Position numbers and translations under genes: made by a program
Source: Symbiodinium natans
Taxonomy: Eukaryota; Sar; Dinophyceae; Suessiales; Symbiodiniaceae
Direction of reading: 5' to 3'
Length of the DNA: 64,000 nt
Assembly (NCBI GenBank): GCA_905221605.1
Contig: CAJNDS010002135.1
Coordinates: 542,501 to 606,500, forward strand
The notes under the pieces: generated by a model
What the model was told of the DNA's origin: nothing
What the model saw: only the letters and a program-made list of their open reading frames with translations
Database searches by the model: none
Shown: piece by piece, positions 56,452-64,000 of the stretch
Numbering within the stretch: position 1 is the first letter of the stretch
Layout: each line of letters opens with the position of its first letter

Positions 56452-56960
56452 CCCTAAACCCTAAACCCTAAACCCTAAACCCTAAACCCTAAACCCTAAA
56501 CCCTAAACCCTAAACCCTAAACCCTAAACCCTAAACCCTAAACCCTAAACCCTAAACCCTAAACCCTAAACCCTAAACCCTAAACCCTAAACCTAAACCC
56601 TCCCTAAACCCTAAACCCTAAACCCTAAACCCTAAACCCTAAACCCTAAACCCTAAACCCTAAACACTTAACCCTTAACCCTTAACCCTTAACCCTTAAC
56701 CCTTAACCCTAAACCCTAAACCCTAAACCCTAAACCCTTAACCCTTAACCCTTAACCCTTAACCCTTAACCCTAAACCCTAGACCCTAGACCCTAGACCC
56801 TAGACCCTAGATCCTAAGCCCTAGACCCTAGACCCTAAACCCTAAACCGAAACCCGAAACCCGAAACCCGAAACCCGAAACCCGAAACCCGAAACCCGAA
56901 ACCCGAAACCCGAAACCCTAAACCCTAAACCCTAAACCCTAAACCCAAAACCCTAAACCC
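56452..56960 (+). repeat. Layered telomeric and variant array
   Basis: Pure CCCTAAA is followed by blocks of CCCTTAA, CCCTAAA, CCCTTAA again, CCCTAGA and CCCGAAA, then CCCTAAA. Each variant forms its own uniform sub-array. Confidence 0.95.
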
Positions 56961-57362
56961 TAAACCCCAAAACCGCCAACCCCCAAAACCCAAAACCCTC
57001 ACCCTCAGTCAGAAAGAGCAGGTGCAAGATGCTGGCAGACCGCACATCCCACAGGGCCGGCGACCCCAAACTATTATTCAATGGCTTCAGGTCCAATATC
57101 AGCCCGTAATACCATGCACTCCCAAAGCCACAGGTAAGGATCCTTCAGAAAAGCCTGAGCCGAAGCCCTAAAGCAGCACCCAAAAGCCTGAAGCCGTAGC
57201 AACCTTGGGGGGGCTTGGGGGGGGGCGGGGGCGGGGGGGTCTAGGGCTCAGGGTTCAGGGTTTAGGGTTTAGGGACTAGGGTCTAGGGTCTAGGGTTTAG
57301 GGTTTAAGAACCCCCACGCAAACTCGGAAGCCAGCCCTAAACGCTGAACCGGAGTATCGAAG

Positions 57363-57434
57363 GTCGTGGTTGACGCGATCGACGGCGTGGCCAACAAGTG
57401 TCAGCTGATCCATGGCTGTTCCGGGACCAAGTTT
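57363..57434 (+). CDS. Exon-like island (VVVDAIDGVANKCQLIHGCS...)
   Basis: Twenty-four exact codons between TATCGAAG| and a GC donor that leads into TTTAGGG. No family recognised. Confidence 0.6.
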
Positions 57435-58037
57435 GCTCAGGGTTTAGGGTTTAGGGTTTCGGGTTTGGGGTTTGGGGTTTGGGGTTTAGGGTTTACAAGG
57501 CTTAGAAGCTAGGTCAGGCTTCGTGTGGTTTGGGTAAGGCTTCAATTGCGTTAATGTGATTTCACCCCAACTTGACCCAAGATGAGGTACAAAGAGGGCT
57601 TGGCTATGCTTGTTTTGGGCCTTATCTTGGGGTGGGGCAGGGTCGGGTAGGATGGAATCAGAAGACCCTAAACCCTGAACCCTAAACCCTAAACCCTAAG
57701 CCCTAAACCCCTAAACCCTAAGCCCTAGACCCTAAACCCTAATCATAACTGTACTCGTATTACAATTGTAACACTGGAAGGGTACAGAACTAGGACTTAT
57801 AAGTGAGCTCTGTCCACCCTTAAAACTGGGTTACGCGTGTCCAAGTAGGTTTCGGGACCCCCCCCCCCCAACATGGGCCCACGGGACGTGAATGTCGGCG
57901 GTCCTAAAGCAGTGCACCTCGGAGTCGTCGTGGTTTCGGGTTTGGATGTAGAGTTGATGGTTTAGGGTTTTAGGGTTTTAGGGTTTTAGGGTTTAGGGTT
58001 TTAGGGTTTAGGGTTTAGTGTTTAGGATTTAGGGCAG

Positions 58038-58086
58038 ATACGGAGTGCCTGGCGACGTGTGGCTCCTGGTGCAGCCCAAGCACCAG
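58038..58086 (+). CDS. Exon-like island (YGVPGDVWLLVQPKHQ)
   Basis: Between AGGGCAG| and |GTGCCA. Another frame (cysteine-rich) is open as well, so the choice is tentative. Confidence 0.4.
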
Positions 58087-58387
58087 GTGCCACCACTATG
58101 GCTACCTGACTTCTGCAGAGCTAGCGACGTCCGTGAGATTCCGTTCAGGTCTGGCCCTGAACCCTAAACCCTAAACCCTAAACCCCAAACCCTAAACCCT
58201 CAACCCTAAACCCTAACTCCCGAAAGCGGCTCCCGAAAGCCGACCGCGTTTGCGGGAGCGCAGCCGGCCCGTAAGCCCGAAGCCTTGAGCCTGCAGTGTA
58301 AGTGAGCTTGGGGGACGTCGAGGCTTTTTGCTGGAGGACCCCCAACCCCTAACCCCCAAAACCCGGCCCTAAACCCTCTCTAGACCC

Positions 58388-58442
58388 TAGACCCAAGACC
58401 CAAGACCCAAGACCCAAGACCCAAGACCCAAGACCCAAGACC
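58388..58442 (+). repeat. AGACCCA variant array
   Basis: About eight copies of the 7-mer, just upstream of the putative terminal exon at 58493. Confidence 0.9.
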
Positions 58443-58492
58443 CTAGACCCTCGACCCTCGATCCTGGCCCGTATCTGCCTCGAGCTTCGCAG

Positions 58493-58569
58493 TGGGACGG
58501 TATGCAGTGCCAACGATAAAGACCCTCGGTGCACCTGCTGTCCGTGCTGATGTGCTTGCTGCCAAGTGA
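58493..58569 (+). CDS. Likely terminal exon with stop (GRYAVPTIKTLGAPAVRADV...)
   Basis: After GCTTCGCAG the frame runs 24 codons to TGA at 58567-58569. Confidence 0.5.
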
Positions 58570-59134
58570 AGCCTGGAAGTTGGTTCCGCCAGGCTCCGGG
58601 GACCCGGAGTTAGGGGTTTAGGGTTTAGGGTTAGGGGTTTAGGGTTCAGGGTTTCGGGCTTCAGGGGGGGATCCTCCTTATACCAAAAAAGACCGCCCTT
58701 TATTTGTGGGGAGCCCTGGAATCTCATCAACCCCTAAACCTTCCCAGACCAACAGTTTCGTTCATTATGGTTTGGGCGTGTCAGGTTTAGGGTTTGGGGC
58801 TCTTGGGGTTCTACACCCTCCACCCAGGTTTTGGTGTCCAGGGTTTAGGGTTTAGGTTTGGGGGCTTCGCTTTGGGGTTTTAGGCTTCGGGTTCAGGGTC
58901 TACGCCCCTAGACCCTGCAAACCCATAAGCGCCAAGCCCTCAACCCTAAACCCTAGACCATAAACCCCAAACCCGAAACCCTAAGCCCTAAGCCCAGGGT
59001 TTGGGGTTTGGGAAGTCCATCTATAAGCCCCAGACCCTGAACCCTAAACTCTAAACCCCAAACCCTACACCCTAAGCCCCAAACCCCATCACTCCTGAGT
59101 CTTGAAGCCCATGGAAAACTACAGATCCCGGAAC

Positions 59135-59247
59135 CCTAAACCCTAAACCCTAAACCCTAAACCCTAAACCCTAAACCCTAAACCCTAAACCCTAAACCCT
59201 AAACCCTAAACCCTAAACCCTAAACCCTAAACCCTAAACTCTAAACC
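59135..59247 (+). repeat. CCCTAAA block
   Basis: About 15 perfect units upstream of the exon at 59302. Confidence 0.9.
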
Positions 59248-59301
59248 CCAAACCCTAGACCCCGCACCCTGAACACGCCAGCTCGAGGCCGGACCCGGCA
59301 G

Positions 59302-59337
59302 ATCCCGGTCGTGGTCTCGGGCGGCCTGGGCGGCAAG
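59302..59337 (+). CDS. Exon-like island (IPVVVSGGLGGK)
   Basis: Twelve exact codons between CCCGGCAG| and a GC donor (GCGTGA). Upstream block is CCCTAAA, downstream block TTTAGGG. Confidence 0.55.
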
Positions 59338-60440
59338 GCGTGAGATGCCAGGGTTTAGGGTTTAGGGTTTTGGGTTTTGGGTTTGGGCTTTGGGTTTCGG
59401 GTTTAGGGTTTAGGGTTCCTGGGCAGGCCCTGGGGGCGTTTCAAATTTTCCTTTGTTGGGTCTAGGAGGATCTCATACCGGAACTGCTCTTCAGAGAGCT
59501 TAAAGGGCCAAGCTGGGTTTCGGGGCTCCGGGTTTGAGAGTTTGGCGTTTGGGGTCTGGGGGTGTGTTAGGGCTTGGGGGGTTGTTTAAATTCTTGAAGG
59601 CTCACCGCTGTAGGGTTTCAGGTGGTTGGGTTGAGGAGGTAGGGTTTACAGTTCAGGGTGTTGGGGTTTACAGGTTCAGGGTTTTCTGAATCCCTATAAG
59701 CTTGCAACGCCAAACCGTCGCAAGCCCTGAGCCCTAGACTCTTTAACTCTAAGCCCCAATCCCCAAGCCCCTAAACCCTAAACCCTAAACCCTAAACCCT
59801 AAACCCTAAAACCTAAACCCTAAACCCTCAACCCTAAACCCTAAACCCTAAACCCCATAGGGTCAGCTGCAACGGCCTTGGTATAGGTCGATCCTACCCT
59901 CTTCCGCGAAGAGGACATGACGCGTGTCGAAGGCCATGCGGAGAAGTGAACTTTTGACTAGGTACTTGTACCGGTTTAGGGTTTAGGGATGTTCAGGGTT
60001 TAGGGTTTCGGGTTTAGGGTTTAGGGTTTTCAGGTTTGAGGTTTAGGGTTTTCAGGTTTCAGGGTTTCCCTACCGATTCAGAAGACTGGTTCCGAATCTT
60101 TTTTGGAGGATTGGCAGGTATGCCTAGCTAGTCTTGAACATCATTCTGGCTGGTATCAATCTCTGGGCCTTGGACCGGACAATTCAGGGCTTTTAATTTT
60201 CGGGTGTTGTTTAGAATGTTCCCTCTATCAGAAAGTCTTGAAATGCGTGTAGAATGTGGGGCCACCAAGTGTGGGAACCATTAATCCAGCCCGAAGCCAA
60301 ACGCCCCCCCCCCCCCCCCCACCCCAGCACCCAATCTATGCCAGTGGGGGCTACGGCGAGCTAGGTTTAGGGTTTAGGGCTTAGGGCAATGACTGACGAG
60401 AGAGTTGCTGTTCGGCCGGGAGGGATGAGCCTGCGGCCAG

Positions 60441-60498
60441 ACATGGTACTTTCTTGCAAGTGGACGGCGAGAACTTGACACGCAGAAGCCACTGCCAG
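60441..60498 (+). CDS. Exon of unknown gene (HGTFLQVDGENLTRRSHCQ)
   Basis: Between GCGGCCAG| and a GC donor, with phase 0 at its end. The frame shown is the one that joins to the next exon. Confidence 0.55.
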
Positions 60499-60509
60499 GC
60501 TTGCCTCTT

Positions 60510-60633
60510 CTTGGAGGTTCATGGTACTTCTTAACCAAATGTAGCTGCATAACCATCTTTGGGGACTTAAGGGGCTTATAAGTGGGTAATAAGTACAGTA
60601 GCAATTGGTTAATAAGTACGATGAACCTCCGAG
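60510..60633 (+). mobile_element. MITE family A, copy 3, forming most of an intron
   Basis: Inverted ends CTTGGAGGTTCATGGTACTT and AAGTACGATGAACCTCCGAG. It fills the GC-AG intron 60499-60638 except for about 11 bases on the left and 5 on the right. Confidence 0.7.
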
Positions 60634-60638
60634 TGCAG

Positions 60639-60752
60639 CAAAATGCTGCCGCGAGTGAGGGGCCTGCAGGCAAGGCAAATGACCCAGGCCCGGAGGACGA
60701 GGCAGATGCGGAGGATGCAGAGTTTGCAAAAACTCACTCAGAGTCCAGTTAT
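60639..60752 (+). CDS. Exon of unknown gene, acidic (QNAAASEGPAGKAND...)
   Basis: Thirty-eight codons between GAGTGCAG| and |GTAAGG. It includes EDEADAEDAEFAKTHSES. The preceding intron is MITE family A. Confidence 0.68.
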
Positions 60753-60922
60753 GTAAGGAGTAGCTCTTTTTCTCTATGTCTCTTTATCTTTCTCTTGCTG
60801 TTGCTCTTTCTCTTTCTCTTGCACTTTCTCTTTTTTTCTCTTGTATATGTATACGCACACACGTGCATACTTCTTGTCGAAGTCGTTACGTTAACGAGGG
60901 TCCGGATTTACCATTGTTCAAG

Positions 60923-61012
60923 ATGTCCAGTGGAAGTAATCCCAAGGTTCCCGCATCCTCCCCTCCAAAGCTTCCCCGGGTACCTCCCCCACTTGAGCCT
61001 AAACCTGAATGG
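60923..61012 (+). CDS. Exon of unknown gene, proline-rich (MSSGSNPKVPASSPPKLPRV...)
   Basis: Thirty exact codons between TGTTCAAG| and |GTGTAG. The 170-base intron before it is CTTT-rich and has no telomeric repeat. Confidence 0.65.
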
Positions 61013-61660
61013 GTGTAGGGTTGGGTCCTAAACATTGAACCCTAAACCCTCTTGGACCCTCCTCCTGGAAAAACCTTAAGGTTTCGATCCGTCAGGCGAT
61101 GGGCTTACCCGTCGCGTGCGCAATACGCCACAGCCTCACGCGCGATTTGACAGGGTTTAGGGGGCTTTCCCCTAAAATCCTGAACCCAGGAGTTCGGGTT
61201 TAGTCAGTTCCCAGTTGCATGTGGGGTGCGACATGCGAATTGAGAGGCACTTGCTGCTAAACTGTCGGTCATCGAGGTAGAGGCGTTTTTTTTGGTTTGT
61301 CAGGGCCTAGGGGGTTTAAGCTTCAGCGAGTGGAGGGTTCACGGGTTGAGGTTTTCACGTTCACAGTAAAAGTGTGTGTATGTGTGTGCATTCTTGTTCT
61401 TTTTGTGTGTGTGTGTGTAGGAGCTCAGTTTAGGCCTTGGTTGAGGGTGCTTGGGTCTGGGGCTTTGATGTGCAGGGAGTGCAGGGAGTGCAGGTCCCTT
61501 GCTCGGATGTTGCTATGGCTCTGTCACTTGAAGTCTGGGGCCCAAGATCGTTTTTTTTTTGAACGAGAGTTTAGGGTTTAGGGTTTAGGGTCATGTAGGG
61601 TTTCGGGTTTGGGGGTTAGGGTTCAGGTTTGAGGGTTTAGGGTTTAGGCGGCAAGGGCAG

Positions 61661-61753
61661 AGATGTTCGTACGCAGGTATCCGTTGGGAACAAGACTCCG
61701 CAGACTTGCAGCCGGACATGAAGCCCCCCCTCCGCACATGGCCAGAGAACTAA
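61661..61753 (+). CDS. Likely terminal exon with stop (RCSYAGIRWEQDSADLQPDM...)
   Basis: After CAAGGGCAG, phase 0 continues from the previous exon for 30 codons to TAA at 61751-61753. If the exon ends earlier at a splice site, the stop would not be used. Confidence 0.5.
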   Translation, partial: RCSYAGIRWEQDSADLQPDMKPPLRTWPEN

Positions 61754-61889
61754 TTGCGCTGGCCCTTTTATGCACCGCTGGAACGAGAGCAGGGTTTAGG
61801 GTTTGGGGTTTAGGGTTTAGGGTTTAGGGTTTAGGGTTTAGGGTTTAGGGTTTAGGGTTTAGGGCACTCCACACGGCCGCCTCCGGCAG

Positions 61890-61939
61890 AGTCGGCCGCG
61901 GCGCAGCTCCGCGAGCTCGTCGCGTCGCTCTGCCACTTC
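61890..61939 (+). CDS. Exon-like island (SAAAQLRELVASLCHF)
   Basis: Between CTCCGGCAG| and a GC donor (GCATGC). Confidence 0.55.
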
Positions 61940-62604
61940 GCATGCTCTGCCAATCTACAACCTCCTAAGCCTTAAACCCTAAACCCTAAACCCTAAACCC
62001 CAAACCCGAAACCCTAAACCCTAAACCCTAAACCCTAAGCCCTAAACCCTAAATCCTGAAGCATCCTCAGCTCAACCTTCAACCCCAACCCCCCCCCCCC
62101 CAACCCAAACTAGGTTGGCTTTGGGGACATTTTTGGGTTTAGGGTGTGGGGTTTAGGGCTTTTTGGGTTTTGTGCGTTCATAGCGGGCCCTGTTCTCAGA
62201 GGGTTTAGAAAGGCCAACCCAGCTAAACCCGTAGCTTGGTCACCCGTATACTAGCAGTCCTTTGTAGGGATTGTAATAGCCCCGACTTACCCGAAGCCCT
62301 ACCCCCCCCCCCCCCCCCCAAACCCTAAGCCCTAAACCCCAAACTCTAAACCCTAAACCCTATCATCATCCCGATTAAGGACTGTTGGTATAAGGGGGAA
62401 CATGCCAGCGCGGCAAGAATTCTTGAGGGATCCGACCGGCCCCAGACAAGCCCCAAAGAATCCTAAGCTCTAAACCTGAGGTTGGACATTTAGGGTTCAG
62501 GGTTCAGGGTTTGGGGTTTAGGGTTTAGAGTTTAGGGTTTAGGGGTTAGGGTTTTGGGGTAAGTCGGAAAAGGATCCCCCGCAAGAGAACCGAGGCTGAG
62601 GCAG

Positions 62605-62673
62605 AGGTACGGCTATCCGGCCGGCAGCCGCAAGAAGAAGAAGCGCCTTGGGCCGAATGCTGCTGCGGTTCGG
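62605..62673 (+). CDS. Exon-like island (RYGYPAGSRKKKKRLGPNAA...)
   Basis: Twenty-three exact codons between CTGAGGCAG| and a GA donor (GATCTA). In phase with the island at 61890-61939. It has a basic run that could be a nuclear or membrane-proximal signal. Confidence 0.5.
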
Positions 62674-63076
62674 GATCTAGGGTTTAGTTTTTGTACGGTT
62701 TGGGGTTTGGGGTCTAGGGTTTAGGGTTAGGGTTTAAGGTTTGGGGTTTAGGGTTTGGGGTTTAGGGTTGAGGGTTTCGGGTTTGGAGTTTAGGGTTTTG
62801 GGAGTCTGGGGTTTGGGGTTTAGTGTTGGGGGTACCCGTAAGAGGGCCCATAAATGGTTTTTGGTGCATTGCATCGAACCTGCATTGCCCGACTGCTGCC
62901 TCTTGATCTGGAATTTCAGGAGTCAAAAGCAGACTTTACACTAAAGTGAGGGAACATCTTAGCCGCCAAGCCATCGGCAGGACCTGCGGCTTACGCACTT
63001 GACAAGGCCCAGACCCAAAACCCTAAACCTAAAACCCAAAGCATAGCTAAGCCCTGAGCCCTTGCTTTGTGCGACG

Positions 63077-63256
63077 CCCGAAGCCCCAAAGCCCCAAAGC
63101 CCCAAAGCCCCAAAGCCCCAAAGCCCCGAAGCCCCGAAGCCCCAAAGCCACCCCCAAAGCCCCAAACCCCCAAACCCCCAAACCCCCAAACCCCCAAACC
63201 CCCAAACCCCCAAACCCCCAAACCCCCAAACCCCCAAACCCCCAAACCCCCAAACC
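63077..63256 (+). repeat. GCCCCAAA then CCCCCAAA 8-mer arrays
   Basis: The first nine or so units are GCCCCAAA, the rest CCCCCAAA. Frames in all directions stay open and encode repeats only. Confidence 0.93.
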
Positions 63257-63381
63257 CCCAACCCTAAACCCCAAAATCTAAACCCTAAACCCTAAACCCT
63301 AAACCCTAAACCCTAAACCCTAAACCCTAAACCATAAACCATAAACCCTAAACCCAGGTGGGGCATTCCGGTGGTTTTCAG

Positions 63382-63440
63382 CCCCGAGCCTCCACAGTTC
63401 TATGGCCCGACGGCGAGCCATTCGGCTGGCATGCCTTTTT
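63382..63440 (+). CDS. Exon-like island, frame uncertain
   Basis: After GGTTTTCAG, frames PRASTVLWPDGEPFG and PEPPQFYGPTASHSAGMPFW are both open. The end could be a GC donor at 63429 or later. Confidence 0.4.
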
Positions 63441-64000
63441 GGGGTTTAGGGTTTTGGGTGTTTAGGGTTTAGGGTTGAGGGTGTTTGGGGTTTAGGGTTT
63501 AGGGTTTGTAGCATTTAAGGTTTTTAGTGTTTATAGGAATTTAGTGTTTATAGGGTTTGCAGGAGTTAGGGTTTAGGGATTTTGGTTTGTAGGGTTTATA
63601 GGGCTGGTAGGGTTTGCAGGGTGTAGGGTAGAGGGTTTAGGGTTTAGGGTTCAGAGGGTTCAGGGTGTACTGGGTTGAGGGTTGGGGGTTCAGGGTTTAG
63701 GGTTTAGGGTTCAGAGGGTCCAGGGTGTAGGGTTTACAGGGTTCAAGGGTTTATAGGATTCCAAAGTGGGTTTATAGGGTCTAGGGTCTATAGGGCTCAG
63801 GGTTTATAGGATTTAGGTTTGTAGGGCTTACGTGGATCTAGCCCTATCAAGTACATTCTTGCAAGCCTGACCCCATGCACACAGAATCCGGAGTACACCC
63901 TGCCACTTTATTCTGTTGGATTGGAGTTTGCAGGTATTGCCCGACACTTTCTGGCCTCTGTCATCTTGCTTTTTGCAACAATTGGTGCTTTCGACGATGT
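63441..64000 (+). repeat. Degenerate TTTAGGG / TTTATAGGG region and unique end
   Basis: Telomeric units alternate with GTTTATAGG and GGTTTGCAGG variants to about 63830. The last 170 bases are unique and show no clear exon. Confidence 0.6.

Larger units (their letters stand above)
55173..57362. other. Intergenic: unique DNA, foldback D copy 4, layered telomeric arrays
   Basis: Contains 3' flank of the small gene, unique DNA to about 56.2 kb, then telomeric variant arrays (56452-56960). A frame reading SRCKMLADRTSHRAGD near 57005-57060 is a weak exon candidate. Confidence 0.5.

Noticed and set aside
60367-60729. Minus-strand ORFs opposite 60441-60752
   Set aside because: The + strand frame has matching splice sites and joins in phase to two more exons.
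62959-63295. Overlapping ORFs reading GVWGFGG or PKPPNPQT
   Set aside because: Translations of CCCCCAAA repeats.

Overview
This window is nuclear DNA of a dinoflagellate, probably a Symbiodiniaceae-like or other suessioid alga. Four lines point there: the TTTAGGG/CCCTAAA plant/dinoflagellate-type telomere repeat is scattered on both strands across all 64 kb; the introns use GC, GT and GA donors with AG|G acceptors; a long ion-channel gene has the architecture seen in this group; and sequences resembling the dinoflagellate spliced leader are present. There is no operon, rRNA, tRNA or CRISPR array that I can see. Nearly all long open frames in the telomere-like DNA are repeat translations (TLNPKP, VWGLGF and similar).

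Layout. (1) About 0.65-25.3 kb, + strand: the 3' part of one voltage-gated cation channel gene, rebuilt by eye as 24 tiny coding exons (9 to 75 nt). Its introns are mostly interstitial telomeric repeat (ITR), MITE-like foldbacks and an AT-rich insert at 20.2-22.5 kb. Reading frame, split codons and protein logic (S2, S3, S4, S5, pore, S6, two EF-hands, acidic C-terminus) all join up. (2) About 27.3-42.8 kb, + strand: further exon-like islands of one or more unrecognised genes with the same intron style, ending in a likely stop at 42818-42820. (3) 44152-52981: a complete LTR retroelement with identical 279-bp LTRs and a 5-bp target duplication inside a telomeric array. It carries a 2192-codon ORF with WW, S1-like and CCCH zinc-finger domains but no recognisable reverse transcriptase or integrase. 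(4) About 54.6-55.2 kb: an intronless gene for a secreted, cysteine-rich, probably GPI-anchored protein. (5) About 57.3-64 kb: more + strand exon islands, including a well-joined four-exon set at 60.4-61.75 kb, one of whose introns is essentially a single MITE (an introner).

The unusual theme is that telomere-like DNA acts as intron filler. Around most exons the block just downstream reads TTTAGGG and the block just upstream reads CCCTAAA, so an intron tends to begin and end with complementary repeats that could pair in the pre-mRNA and bring the splice sites together. The same 7-mer has drifted into many locally uniform variants, telomeric blocks sit inside members of four MITE-like families, and the LTR element has landed in a telomeric block.
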